Source: Alkalibacillus filiformis
GTDB taxonomy: Bacteria; Bacillota; Bacilli; Bacillales; Alkalibacillaceae
Length of the DNA: 64,000 bases
Assembly (NCBI RefSeq): GCF_030814115.1
Contig: NZ_JAUSUP010000003.1
Span: 1-64,000 of the forward strand
Reading direction: 5' to 3'
Numbering within the stretch: position 1 is the stretch's first letter; each line of letters starts with the position of its first letter. The notes under the pieces were generated by a model. The model saw nothing but the letters and a program-made list of their open reading frames with translations, did no database searches and was not told the origin of the DNA. Below, in pieces: positions 25,643 to 33,978 of the stretch. The position numbers were made by a program, and so were the translations under genes.

Positions 25643-26836
25643 GTGAACAAAAAAGACATCGCTAACATTAAAAAACAGTTTAAAGTGAATAATGATCTAT
25701 TATATATCCATGAGATTTTTAACGTTTATATTATGAAAGAATCAAGCGAGATTTATCATCATCAAAGCATGCCGTTTGACCTTTTAGAAGAAGAGCAACA
25801 AGAGTTGTTCATGAATAACTTCAAAAAAGTGTTAACCGGTCAATTGGATGAAAAGTTATTTGAACTAACATTCCAAAAGGACGTTGAAAATAGCAGTCAG
25901 CTCATTTTACACCAAGGTTTGCTCAGTCAAGGAACTGAAGAATGGAAAGAGCAAATGCTTAAGATCGTCGAGAAAATGTTGAAGGATAAACAATATGAAA
26001 TGGATATCGTCGTCACGTTTATTCGTGCTGAGTTTCGCAACCCAACGAAAAAGCGTAGCGAAGAATCGGATGAAAGTAGTCATGATACGGTTTATTCGCA
26101 TCCGTTCATTTTGTGTAGCATGAATCAAACACAAGATCCGAAAAAAGAATTGCTGTTTGATTATGTGCAAAAAGAATTTAAATATAATATTGTCGTTGAT
26201 CCAGTTATTAACTTACAAAAGCCGATCTCAGGCTTTTTATTCCCGGCGATTACGGACAATGCATCTGATGTGAACCATATCTTGTATTCTTCAGGAAAAG
26301 CATATGAACTCGATTATCATTTTATCGAAGAGGTGTTAAATGCTGAAGAAGCGGTAACAGCACAAGAAGATAAAGTTGTTTTTGAAGAAGTTATTCGAAA
26401 AGTAGCCGGCGATCAAATTAATACATCAACACTCTCAAGCGTTTATGAAGAGGTGAACCGTGTAGTTGAAGAAAGTGAAGAGGAAGAACCGCCTAAGTTA
26501 GACTATAAAGATGTTGAGCAAGTATTAAAAAGTAGCGGTGTAAAAGATACTGAGCCAGAGAAAGTTCAAGAAGCTTTTAAAACGGTAATAGACGATGAAT
26601 CATACGAGCTTAAAGCAAGCAACGTCGTACCGAAGTATAATTCGAAGTCGATCAAAATTAAAACGAAAGTAGCTGACATCTCAGTCAGCCCACAAGACTT
26701 AAAGTATGTCCGTCAGACGCAATTAGGTGGAAAGCTTTGTCTCATGATTGAGGTTGAGGAAAATACAGTGATCGAAGGATTTGAAATGATTCCTGAAACG
26801 TTGTTGAAGAAAGTAGAAGATGATGAAGAAGATTAA
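25643..26836 (+). CDS. DUF4317 family protein
   Basis: A 397-aa soluble acidic protein of the DUF4317 family, found in Bacillota and of unknown role. Family features seen are the start MNKKDIANIKKQFK, the middle YSHPFILCSMNQT, and a long acidic C-terminal part ending VEDDEED. There is no signal peptide or membrane segment. GTG start with AGGAGTGG upstream. It is monocistronic and convergent with the transporter gene; three 21-bp repeats and a strong bidirectional terminator follow it. Confidence 0.8.
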   Translation: MNKKDIANIKKQFKVNNDLLYIHEIFNVYIMKESSEIYHHQSMPFDLLEEEQQELFMNNFKKVLTGQLDEKLFELTFQKDVENSSQLILHQGLLSQGTEEWKEQMLKIVEKMLKDKQYEMDIVVTFIRAEFRNPTKKRSEESDESSHDTVYSHPFILCSMNQTQDPKKELLFDYVQKEFKYNIVVDPVINLQKPISGFLFPAITDNASDVNHILYSSGKAYELDYHFIEEVLNAEEAVTAQEDKVVFEEVIRKVAGDQINTSTLSSVYEEVNRVVEESEEEEPPKLDYKDVEQVLKSSGVKDTEPEKVQEAFKTVIDDESYELKASNVVPKYNSKSIKIKTKVADISVSPQDLKYVRQTQLGGKLCLMIEVEENTVIEGFEMIPETLLKKVEDDEED

Positions 26837-26898
26837 ATAGCTCATAGAATCCAAATAATAGCTCATAGCCCCCAAACAATAGCTCATAAGCGACAAAA
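26836..26898 (+). repeat. Three tandem 21-bp units (AATAGCTCATA core)
   Basis: Units at 26836-26856, 26857-26877 and 26878-26898 each start AATAGCTCATA and continue with 10 variable bases. They begin at the DUF4317 stop codon and end just before a terminator. The same design, with another core, recurs at 34768-34847. Confidence 0.8.
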
Positions 26899-26903
26899 AT
26901 AAG

Positions 26904-26932
26904 AAGGCCGGCGCCACTGCCGGCCTTTTTCA
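26904..26932. terminator. Bidirectional terminator
   Basis: Stem AAGGCCGGC (26904-26912) / GCCGGCCTT (26919-26927) with T run on the plus side, between two convergent genes. Confidence 0.88.
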
Positions 26933-26936
26933 AATC

Positions 26937-28364
26937 CTAAAATAGTAATACCGCAAACACTGTTGTAACAATTAAACCAATGACAACTGGGATAAAGCTT
27001 TTTCTTACTAAGTCAATAACTGAAATCTTCGCAAATCCGGCAATTGCAATAATTGGTGACCAAGCAACTAGTGTTCCGCCACCTACCCAAATGGCGCCGA
27101 CTTGCCCGATTGAGGCTAGTGTTGTTGCGTCCATTCCAGTCGTCGCGCCTAATGCTTCAGATAATGAACCGATTAATGGAAGGGCTGAGAACCCTGAGCC
27201 ATCAAGACCGGAAACCATCCCTAGCATTAGTACACCTAATGCGGTGAAGAAGTTGTTATCTGGAATATACGCCTGGCTTGCTTGAACTAAATCAAACAAG
27301 AATGAAGGTGTTGTATTCGGGTCTGTGCCTAAAATGCTTGCAGCTAATTGTCCGCTTCCGATAAAGAAGAAGGCAGCAACTGGAATCACGAGTCCCATCA
27401 CTTTAAAAGCAAAAACGAACCCGCTTACGATATGCTTACTAACATCTTGTAACGTGTTTTTGTAGTTTTTAAACAGTGACATGATGATAATTAAAATTAA
27501 TGCTGTACCACCAACTAGTGAAGAGCCTGCGCCGTCTTCAATTGCTGGAATGAAATCTGAGAATGTCGCAATTACTACATAAGCTACGATGATTAAGAAG
27601 ATAACAGGTACTAAAACCGCAAATACTGGACTGAATTTACCTTTCTTAACATCTGTATCTTTTACACGGATGTTTAAGTCATCATCCCCGCTTTCTTCCC
27701 ATTCTGTTAGGTTTTGTTGTGATGGCTTTTTAATATGTTTTCGAATCATAAAGTATGCAATCGTAATTGAAACAATACCAGCGACTAACGATAAAATTAA
27801 CGTTAGTTCCCCAACGTCCCCAGAGGAAATGGATGGACTACTTGAAGCTGTTAATTCTGGTGCTACTTTTAATATAAAGTCTGATGACAGCGCCATTCCG
27901 TGTCCAGCTAATGAAATTGCAATAGCTGCTCCAATCGGTGGAAGTCCTGCTTTAATGGCAACTGGAATCATAAGTGCACCAATTAATGGAACGGCAGGTG
28001 CTGGCCAGAAGAATAATGATAAAAAGTATGTGACGATTACGAGTACCCAGAAAGCTAATGGTCCGTTTCGCATAACCTTTTGAAAAGGTTTAATCATTTG
28101 TTCATCTGCCCCGATGGACTGGATCGATTTAAGTAATGTCGTCATGACCGCAATGATTAAAAATATATTAAACAGTTGAGTGGCCGCTGTTAAGTTTGCA
28201 TTGAAGATTGCTTGAACGCCATCTAAAAAGGAACCTGTAAAAGCCCAAGCCACAAATAAGACCATGACTAAGGCTGGAACGACAACATTTTGTCTAAATA
28301 ACATCGTTAAAATAATGATGAGTGTCCCAGTTAAATATAACCAATGCGCTAAGGTCAGCTCCAT
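26937..28364 (-). CDS. Ion-transporter-superfamily membrane protein, about 12 TM
   Basis: A 475-aa integral membrane protein with two halves of about six helices, split by a charged cytosolic loop (KPSQQNLTEWEESGDDDLNIRVKD, residues ~215-240). Conserved-looking elements are WPAPAVPLIGALMIPVAIKAGLPP in half one and GMVSGLDGSGFSALPLIGSL in half two, which recall the GntP/CitM/DcuC-type ion-transporter superfamily with re-entrant loops. The substrate is probably an organic acid or a cation-coupled anion, but this is not resolvable. ATG 28364 has AAAGGAG upstream. It is monocistronic. Confidence 0.75.
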   Translation of the reverse strand: MELTLAHWLYLTGTLIIILTMLFRQNVVVPALVMVLFVAWAFTGSFLDGVQAIFNANLTAATQLFNIFLIIAVMTTLLKSIQSIGADEQMIKPFQKVMRNGPLAFWVLVIVTYFLSLFFWPAPAVPLIGALMIPVAIKAGLPPIGAAIAISLAGHGMALSSDFILKVAPELTASSSPSISSGDVGELTLILSLVAGIVSITIAYFMIRKHIKKPSQQNLTEWEESGDDDLNIRVKDTDVKKGKFSPVFAVLVPVIFLIIVAYVVIATFSDFIPAIEDGAGSSLVGGTALILIIIMSLFKNYKNTLQDVSKHIVSGFVFAFKVMGLVIPVAAFFFIGSGQLAASILGTDPNTTPSFLFDLVQASQAYIPDNNFFTALGVLMLGMVSGLDGSGFSALPLIGSLSEALGATTGMDATTLASIGQVGAIWVGGGTLVAWSPIIAIAGFAKISVIDLVRKSFIPVVIGLIVTTVFAVLLF

Positions 28365-28510
28365 GCTTTTAACTCCTTTACATGAATATAGTAATTCTTG
28401 CCTATTCGTATGCGCTGACCTAGGCAGGTGTTACAGTTTCTGCCTATATTATTTTGGTGTACATAAACGGCTTTGCTTGAGGGAATTTTAGTAGTAATAA
28501 AGGAGTTGGA

Positions 28511-28771
28511 ATGATGTACTTATGTCCTTTGTGTAATGGTTTAGAACAGCATTCATTTACATGCTCAACGTGTGATTCACACATAGATGATCAAGGCAAA
28601 ATTACAGACTACTTTGATGATTATAGTGCCTATATGGATATTGGATCGATGAAGCTATTAGATGGTGATCGTGAATCGAAAGCGAACCACCAGTGTTTAC
28701 ATTATTTTTATTGTAAAGAATGTCATGCAGAAGAGGTTAAAGCTATAAATGAAGAGGACTCCTTTCAATGA
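28511..28771 (+). CDS. Small zinc-ribbon-like protein (86 aa)
   Basis: Not assigned to a named family. The N-terminus carries CPLC and CSTC (residues ~5-20), spaced as a zinc ribbon, and a second CKEC near residue 70 comes after a DDYSAYMD segment. The protein is acidic, soluble and cytosolic. There are two adjacent ATGs (28511, 28514) with AAGGAG upstream. It precedes the HesB-like gene by 68 bases in the same direction and may share its transcript. Confidence 0.7.
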   Translation: MMYLCPLCNGLEQHSFTCSTCDSHIDDQGKITDYFDDYSAYMDIGSMKLLDGDRESKANHQCLHYFYCKECHAEEVKAINEEDSFQ

Positions 28772-28838
28772 AGTGTGAGCATTAATTTAGCTTGTTTCAT
28801 TTTTGTATTATAAAATTTAGAGAAAGGGAGGGTCTTGA

Positions 28839-29126
28839 ATGGTTAAAGTTACAGAAGCGGCTGTAAACCAAGTGAAGAAGGAAGTTGAATCAAGAGTTAA
28901 TGAAGATGAGATACCAATCATTCGTCTTTCAATGGGTGTTGGTTGAGGTGGCCCACGATTACAACTGGCTCTGGAGGAGTCAGCAAATGATGATGACGAA
29001 GTGACTGAGGTTGAAGGAGTAAAGTTTTTGGTGAGTGACAAGGATCAAACTTACTTCACTAATGCCAAAATTGATTATACGAAAACATTATTAGGTGGCG
29101 GCCAATTTAAAGTGCTGCGCGTCTAA
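28839..29126 (+). CDS. HesB/IscA-like protein with in-frame TGA (probable selenoprotein)
   Basis: ATG 28839 (GGGAGGG upstream) to TAA 29126 gives 95 residues if codon 36 (TGA, 28944-28946) is read as selenocysteine. The context is RLSMGVG-U-GGPRLQLALEE, the place where HesB-like proteins have GVGCGGP. The frame stays protein-like to the end (VEGVKFLVSDKD...GGGQFKVLRV), so TGA is not the true end. The C-terminal C-x-C of IscA is absent. HesB-like selenoproteins are known in other bacteria. A hairpin meeting bacterial SECIS rules follows the TGA. Biochemical role is uncertain: redox or metal handling. Confidence 0.85.
28944..28983 (+). promoter_or_regulatory. Candidate bSECIS element of the HesB-like gene
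   Basis: TGA at 28944-28946, then 18 bases, then stem CTGGCTC (28965-28971) / GAGTCAG (28977-28983) with loop TGGAG. The loop starts 25 bases after the TGA and has G among its first two bases, as the bacterial SECIS consensus requires. Confidence 0.7.
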
Positions 29127-29135
29127 ATAAAAAAA

Positions 29136-29164
29136 GCGAGTCCACTCTAATTGAGTAGACTCGT
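29136..29164. terminator. Bidirectional terminator between HesB-like gene and carD
   Basis: Stem CGAGTCCACTC / GAGTAGACTCG (29138-29148, 29153-29163). A run of A on the plus side gives T on the minus strand. Confidence 0.8.
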
Positions 29165-29173
29165 TATTTATGT

Positions 29174-29680
29174 TTAGACAGCTTTAAGAAGTCTTTGGTT
29201 TATTTTGTCATGTAGTTCTTTAACAGAGAGGCCTAATGCTAAGGACAGCTCTTTGAATAGAATACCTTGGATCGTCGTTAGATGTTTGTTGTCTTGTTCA
29301 TATAGCTTTTTGCCATTGTTTTCGAGTTCATGTTTTTTCTTAATAAGCGTGTTAATTACTTTAGCGATGTCAAAGCGGTCTCCGTTATTTACGATTTTCT
29401 TATAAGTCTGTGATCGTAAGTTCGGATTATCAATCCATTCAACGCCATCTAAATGAAATGACTCCAAGATTTTTTCTGCCTCTGGCTTCTTAATTAATTC
29501 TTTCATCTTGATCTTGTCGTTATCTACTGGTGCATTGATCGTCAGCTGTTGTTGATCATTTTCTAGTGGATGAAGTACGTAGTAATCTTTCGTAACACCG
29601 TTAATTTTCATACTATTAATACCATCAATCCGACAGATACCGTGACTAGAGTAGATAATTAAATCGCCAATGTTTAACAT
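29174..29680 (-). CDS. CarD/CdnL-family transcriptional regulator
   Basis: A 168-aa protein with an N-terminal CarD Tudor-like RNA-polymerase-interaction domain (MLNIGDLIIYSSHGICRIDGI, residues 1-~65) and a helical C-terminal DNA-binding domain. The family binds the RNA polymerase beta subunit and stabilises the open promoter complex. Length is typical. AGGAGGT precedes the ATG. It is monocistronic on the minus strand, with the probable 6S RNA gene divergent upstream. Confidence 0.88.
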   Translation of the reverse strand: MLNIGDLIIYSSHGICRIDGINSMKINGVTKDYYVLHPLENDQQQLTINAPVDNDKIKMKELIKKPEAEKILESFHLDGVEWIDNPNLRSQTYKKIVNNGDRFDIAKVINTLIKKKHELENNGKKLYEQDNKHLTTIQGILFKELSLALGLSVKELHDKINQRLLKAV

Positions 29681-29808
29681 GACTAAAACCTCCTGAATGT
29701 ACAGCCAAATTTATTTGACCATTGTTTCTATTTTAACACTTTAGTTAATAAAAATCAATTAAGTTGACGTATGCTTAGGAAGAAGCGTAAACTTGGGTTT
29801 AATTACCA

Positions 29809-29837
29809 TTGCACTGACTAGCTAAAGTTGATATAGT
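29809..29837 (+). promoter_or_regulatory. SigA-type promoter of the probable 6S RNA
   Basis: TTGCAC (29809-29814), 17-bp spacer, TATAGT (29832-29837). Predicted start about 29844. Confidence 0.65.
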
Positions 29838-29843
29838 ACTAAT

Positions 29844-30050
29844 TATAGAGACATAGTTCTCTAACAACCAATTCTGCGTTGTTCGTAATATCATTTTGTC
29901 TTAAACCTATAAGATCTAAAAGGGAAACTTAAATTTTAAACTGGACAACACGCCTGTTAACCAGGACTTTGGAAGGTTTAATGCGGTTACCCACCTGCCA
30001 ATGCGGGTTAAAAAGGCAATCGGATTACGACATCGTGCGGAATGGTTTAT
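29844..30050 (+). ncRNA. ssrS: Probable 6S RNA
   Basis: A ~205-base non-coding segment with a promoter in front and a terminator behind. The ends pair in two blocks: AACCAATTCTGC (29866-29877) with GTGCGGAATGGTT (30035-30047), and CGTAAT (29884-29889) with ATTACG (30024-30029). This gives the 6S-type closing stem GTTCGT...ACGACATC. An A/T-rich central part and an internal hairpin (CTGGACAACACGCC...CCAG) fit the 6S layout. 6S RNA traps sigma-A RNA polymerase in stationary phase. The call rests on layout and motif memory, not on alignment. Confidence 0.65.
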
Positions 30051-30072
30051 AATTTATCAAATAATATAACCG

Positions 30073-30105
30073 AACCCTCTTCATTAAGTTGAAGAGGGTT
30101 TTTAA
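30073..30105. terminator. Bidirectional terminator (6S RNA / maf)
   Basis: Stem AACCCTCTTCA (30073-30083) / TGAAGAGGGTT (30090-30100), then TTT. Confidence 0.88.
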
Positions 30106-30112
30106 TATGCGT

Positions 30113-30673
30113 TCATCTAAACTCTTTATACACTTTCATAACCCGGGAAATCGGCAGACCTACGACATTATAATAATCACCAATAATCTGTTTAACGAAT
30201 AGTGCACCTAGGCTTTGAATGCCGTATGATCCAGCCTTATCGTAAGGGTCATTTGTATCGATATATTGCTCGATTTCTTCTTCTGTTAACGGCCAAAATT
30301 GTACTTCTGTTTTTTCTACATGGACAACTTCTTCATCTTTACTACGAAGCATAAATCCAGTATACACTTCATGAGTATCATCACTTAACGCTTTGATCAT
30401 GTTATAAGCTTCGTGTCGATCTTTTGGTTTCTCAAATATAGAATTTTGATAAGAAACGACAGTGTCTGCAGATAAAATAATTTCATCATCACGATAAATA
30501 GGCACATTTCTACCTTTTAATACCGCTAATTGCTTCACTTTCTCAACAGGGTCATTGGTTTCAATTTGTGATTCATCTACGTCAGGCTTACGAATAGTAA
30601 AAGGTTGGTTTACAAGGGTTAACAGCTCTTGTCTCCTTGGAGAAGATGAGGCTAGAATTAATGTTTTAGACAT
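30113..30673 (-). CDS. maf: Maf-family nucleotide pyrophosphatase
   Basis: It hydrolyses dTTP/UTP-type or modified nucleoside triphosphates and was first described as a septum-formation inhibitor. The 186-aa protein has the signature LILASSSPRRQELL at the N-terminus, SADTVVSY in the middle, and GSYGIQSLG...VVGLPISR near the end. I start at ATG 30673, since AAGGAG lies 10 bases upstream; the longer frame adds only MTTRSFLY. Usually next to mreBCD or radC in bacilli, but here it stands alone, divergent from a hydrolase gene. Confidence 0.92.
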   Translation of the reverse strand: MSKTLILASSSPRRQELLTLVNQPFTIRKPDVDESQIETNDPVEKVKQLAVLKGRNVPIYRDDEIILSADTVVSYQNSIFEKPKDRHEAYNMIKALSDDTHEVYTGFMLRSKDEEVVHVEKTEVQFWPLTEEEIEQYIDTNDPYDKAGSYGIQSLGALFVKQIIGDYYNVVGLPISRVMKVYKEFR

Positions 30674-30774
30674 GTACAAAAAACTCCTTGTCGTCACGGT
30701 TTTAAATTTATAGTATGGTTAAAATATAACATATAAACTTACGTATGGTTAACATAAAAGAGGAAGCGATCGAT

Positions 30775-31593
30775 GTGGAAAAAACAATCAAAAAAGAAAC
30801 AATTAATATTTTGGACGTTGAAGTTTATTGTGAACATTCGATAAATGAAAAGCCACTAATCATTTTAATTCACGGCTTTTTAGCTTCAACTTTTACATAT
30901 AATCAAATCGTTCCAAACTTATCTAAACACTACTCGGTTTTATTAGTAGATTTGCCTGGATTTGGACGAAGTGAGAAATCGACAACGTTTAACTATTCCT
31001 TTGAAAATTATACAAAGCTAATCTTAGCGATCATGGATCATTTTAAAGTGAAGGATGCCTTTTTTGCCGGGCATTCGATGGGTGGTCAAGTGTCATTAAA
31101 CGTGGCAAAATATGCCCCTGAACGTGTGAAGAAAATCGTACTGTTATGTAGTTCAGGGTATTTAAAAAAGGCCAACCGTTTTTTACGTTACGGTTCTTAT
31201 TTACCATTATTTCATTGGTACGCCTATCGATATTTTCAAAAGAAAGATGTGCGCAGCGTTATGGAGCACGTCTTATATGATCATTCGTTAATTACTGATG
31301 AAATGATGGAAGAGTACAAGCGACCGCTAATGGAGCAAGATTTTTATAAGTCATTATTAAGGTTATTAAGACATCGAGAAGGTGACTTATCAACTGAAGA
31401 ATTAAAACAAATTAATACACCGACGTTACTAATTTGGGGTAAAGAAGACGAAATCGTACCGTTAAAGATAGGGGAAAAGTTAAATGAAGACTTGCCGAAC
31501 TCTGAATTAGTGGTTTATGAGAAAGCAGGACATTTGATAACGGACGAAAAGCCAAAAGAAGTGTATAAGCAAATTGTGAATTTTGCAAAGTAA
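30775..31593 (+). CDS. Alpha/beta hydrolase
   Basis: A 272-aa cytosolic serine hydrolase. It has LIHGFLAS for the oxyanion hole, Ser in FAGHSMGGQ, Asp in LLIWGKEDEIVP, and His in EKAGHLITDEKP, so the triad is complete. The cap between strands 6 and 7 is long (LPLFHWYAYRYFQKKD), and the substrate is unknown. The start is probably GTG 30775 with AAGAGG upstream; an ATG at 30745 is in frame but has no ribosome site. It has its own terminator. Confidence 0.85.
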   Translation: MEKTIKKETINILDVEVYCEHSINEKPLIILIHGFLASTFTYNQIVPNLSKHYSVLLVDLPGFGRSEKSTTFNYSFENYTKLILAIMDHFKVKDAFFAGHSMGGQVSLNVAKYAPERVKKIVLLCSSGYLKKANRFLRYGSYLPLFHWYAYRYFQKKDVRSVMEHVLYDHSLITDEMMEEYKRPLMEQDFYKSLLRLLRHREGDLSTEELKQINTPTLLIWGKEDEIVPLKIGEKLNEDLPNSELVVYEKAGHLITDEKPKEVYKQIVNFAK

Positions 31594-31625
31594 AAACGCT
31601 TGGGGCGTGGGACCAAGCGTTTTTG
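31592..31625 (+). terminator. Terminator of the alpha/beta hydrolase gene
   Basis: Stem AAAAACGCTTGG (31592-31603) / CCAAGCGTTTTT (31613-31624), overlapping the stop codon. Confidence 0.85.
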
Positions 31626-31856
31626 ACTTTCTATCGTAAAACTTAAGCGTTCGCTCGTTTGAAGCTAATTGTAGCTAAAAGAATTCATATTGATGGTGAA
31701 ACTAACGATAAATAGATTCTCTTCAAAAATGGTCACTTGTCTACCAAACACGGTTAAGTTTAACCCCATCGTCTCCAATGGATTTTATCAAAACTGCATT
31801 TAACGAGCAGGGAATTCATTTCGTGTATCGAATTATATAAGGAGAGGAGGGGTTGT

Positions 31857-33875
31857 ATGACAGTTGTTAAAAGAAGTAACGTCGTTGAAGATTTTCATGG
31901 GACGAAAGTAGAAGACCCGTATCGTTGGTTAGAAGACCCAAAAAGTGAAGATACGTTAAGTTGGGTTGAAGAAGTTGGAAAACAGTGTGATGACTATTTT
32001 CAAAACGTTAAATCGAAAGAAGAAGATCGCGAAAGGTTAACGGAACTTTGGAATTTCCCGAAATATTTTGTTCCAAAACGCGTAAAGGACAAGTTATTCT
32101 ATCAGAAAAATGATGGCTTACAAAACCAAGCGGTACTATATGTATATGATGGTAATAGAGAGGAAGTCGTCATTGATCCGAATCAATTAAGCGCTGATGG
32201 AACGGTTGCCATGACGAATTGTACAGCGAGTTCAGATGGACGTTATGTCGCTTATGCGACTTCGACACACGGGAGTGACTGGCAAGAAGTTTATGTGAAG
32301 GATGTTGAGACGGATGAAACGTTAAGTGACCACTTACAATGGTTAAAGTTCACACCAATTAAGTGGGCTCCTGATGATTCAGGATTTTTCTATAGTCGCT
32401 ATCCGCACCCTGATACTGTGAGTGAAGAGGAGCAAGGCCAACATCATAAAGTTTATTTTCATCGTATTGGCACTGATCAAAATGAAGATGAGTTAATTTA
32501 TGAGCGACCAGATGCGAAAGATTACTTGTTTTTCCCTAGCCTTACGCATGAAGGGGATTATATCTATTTAGACGTTAACGTTGGAACGTCAGCACAAAAC
32601 CGTTTCTACGTTAAGAAATATGATTCAGATGAAGCGTTTCATCGTTTGTTAGATGATGCAGATGCTCAATATACGTATGTTCACAACGAAGGGACACGTT
32701 TTTACTTTTTAACGAATTTAGATGCGCCGAAAAATCGTATTATTGCGATTGATCTTAAACAACCAGAACGGAGAAACTGGGAAGAAGTGATCTCTGAGCA
32801 AGAAGACTATATGCATGCTGTCCGTTTTTTTAATGGTCAGTTTGTCATTGCTTTCTTACACGATGCGCATCACCAGCTTTACGTTTATCACTTAAATGGT
32901 TCAAAAAGTCATGCAGTTGATGTGCCAATGTTAGGTTCGATCACAGATTTAACTGGAAAGCATGATGAAGCTGAAATGTATTTCGGTATGACATCATATT
33001 TAAGTCCGACAGCTGTGTATCGATACGACCTAGAAAAAGATGAGTTATCGACTTATGCTGAATCAGAACTAGCGATTGAAACGTCTCAGTTTGAAACAGT
33101 CCAAGAGTTTTACACATCTAAAGATGGTACTCGAGTGCCGATGTTTATTACGAAACGAAAGGATTTACCTTTAGATGGTGAAAATCCTGTTATTTTATTC
33201 GGTTATGGAGGATTCAATATTAGTTTAACGCCCGCATTTAACCCAGCTGTTTTACGTTGGATCGAAAAAGGTGGCGTGTACGCTGTTGCTAATTTACGTG
33301 GTGGTTCAGAATACGGCGAAAAGTGGCATGAAGCAGGCATGCTTGAAAATAAACAGAATGTGTTTGATGATTTTATTTCAGCTGGAGAATATTTAATCGA
33401 GCAGAATTATACGAAGAAAGAAAAGTTATCAATCATGGGAGGCTCAAACGGTGGATTATTAGTAGCCGCTTGTATGGTACAACGACCTGATTTATTTGGA
33501 GCTGTCGTTTGTCGAGTGCCTGTTATTGATATGCTGCGTTATCATAAGTTTACGATTGGGAAGTTTTGGATTCCGGAATTCGGAAGTGCAGAAAATCCGG
33601 AACAGTTTAACTATTTATATGAGTATTCGCCACTTCATAACGTTCAACAAGGCGTGAAGTATCCGCCAGTTCTAATTGCAACAGCTGCAAGTGATGATCG
33701 TGTTGTTCCAGCACACGCGAAGAAATTCCATGCTACGTTGCAAGAAAAAACGCCTGAAACAACATCAGTGCTTCGACTGGAATCTAAAGCAGGCCATGGA
33801 TTAGGAAAACCGACTTCGAAATTAATTGATGAGTGGGTTGATTTTTACGCATTTTTAGACCGAGAGTTAGGTTAG
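31857..33875 (+). CDS. Prolyl oligopeptidase (S9A family)
   Basis: A 672-aa cytosolic peptidase cutting after proline in short peptides. The N-terminal beta-propeller begins with the family opening VVEDFHGTKVEDPYRWLEDP. The C-terminal alpha/beta hydrolase domain has Ser530 in GGSNGG, Asp613/614 in ASDDRVVP and His647 in AGHGLGKP. The motif NLRGGSEYGEKWHEAG is characteristic. No signal peptide. AGGAGAGGAGG precedes the ATG. Monocistronic with its own terminator. Confidence 0.93.
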   Translation: MTVVKRSNVVEDFHGTKVEDPYRWLEDPKSEDTLSWVEEVGKQCDDYFQNVKSKEEDRERLTELWNFPKYFVPKRVKDKLFYQKNDGLQNQAVLYVYDGNREEVVIDPNQLSADGTVAMTNCTASSDGRYVAYATSTHGSDWQEVYVKDVETDETLSDHLQWLKFTPIKWAPDDSGFFYSRYPHPDTVSEEEQGQHHKVYFHRIGTDQNEDELIYERPDAKDYLFFPSLTHEGDYIYLDVNVGTSAQNRFYVKKYDSDEAFHRLLDDADAQYTYVHNEGTRFYFLTNLDAPKNRIIAIDLKQPERRNWEEVISEQEDYMHAVRFFNGQFVIAFLHDAHHQLYVYHLNGSKSHAVDVPMLGSITDLTGKHDEAEMYFGMTSYLSPTAVYRYDLEKDELSTYAESELAIETSQFETVQEFYTSKDGTRVPMFITKRKDLPLDGENPVILFGYGGFNISLTPAFNPAVLRWIEKGGVYAVANLRGGSEYGEKWHEAGMLENKQNVFDDFISAGEYLIEQNYTKKEKLSIMGGSNGGLLVAACMVQRPDLFGAVVCRVPVIDMLRYHKFTIGKFWIPEFGSAENPEQFNYLYEYSPLHNVQQGVKYPPVLIATAASDDRVVPAHAKKFHATLQEKTPETTSVLRLESKAGHGLGKPTSKLIDEWVDFYAFLDRELG

Positions 33876-33880
33876 AAGTT

Positions 33881-33913
33881 AGCAGTAGAGGGGGATCCTC
33901 TGCTGCTTTTTTT
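33881..33913 (+). terminator. Terminator of the prolyl oligopeptidase gene
   Basis: Stem AGCAGTAGAGG (33881-33891) / CCTCTGCTGCT (33897-33907), then seven T. Confidence 0.88.
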
Positions 33914-33978
33914 ATGCATGCTTTAGCCAATTCTAGCCAAGTTAAGAATAGCCTAGTATAGCTCTGGAGGTCGTTAAT

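Noticed and set aside
27589-28083. 164-aa plus-strand ORF inside the ion-transporter gene
   Set aside because: It is antisense to a well-supported membrane protein gene and has no ribosome site or coherent protein pattern.
29844-30050. SRP RNA (scRNA) or tmRNA
   Set aside because: The GGAAGCAGCC-type SRP loop and tmRNA tRNA-like ends are absent. The end pairing fits 6S RNA better.
31626-31856. Possible regulatory RNA before the prolyl oligopeptidase gene
   Set aside because: I found no conserved riboswitch motif, strong stem or terminator there; only an AT-rich leader and a ribosome site.
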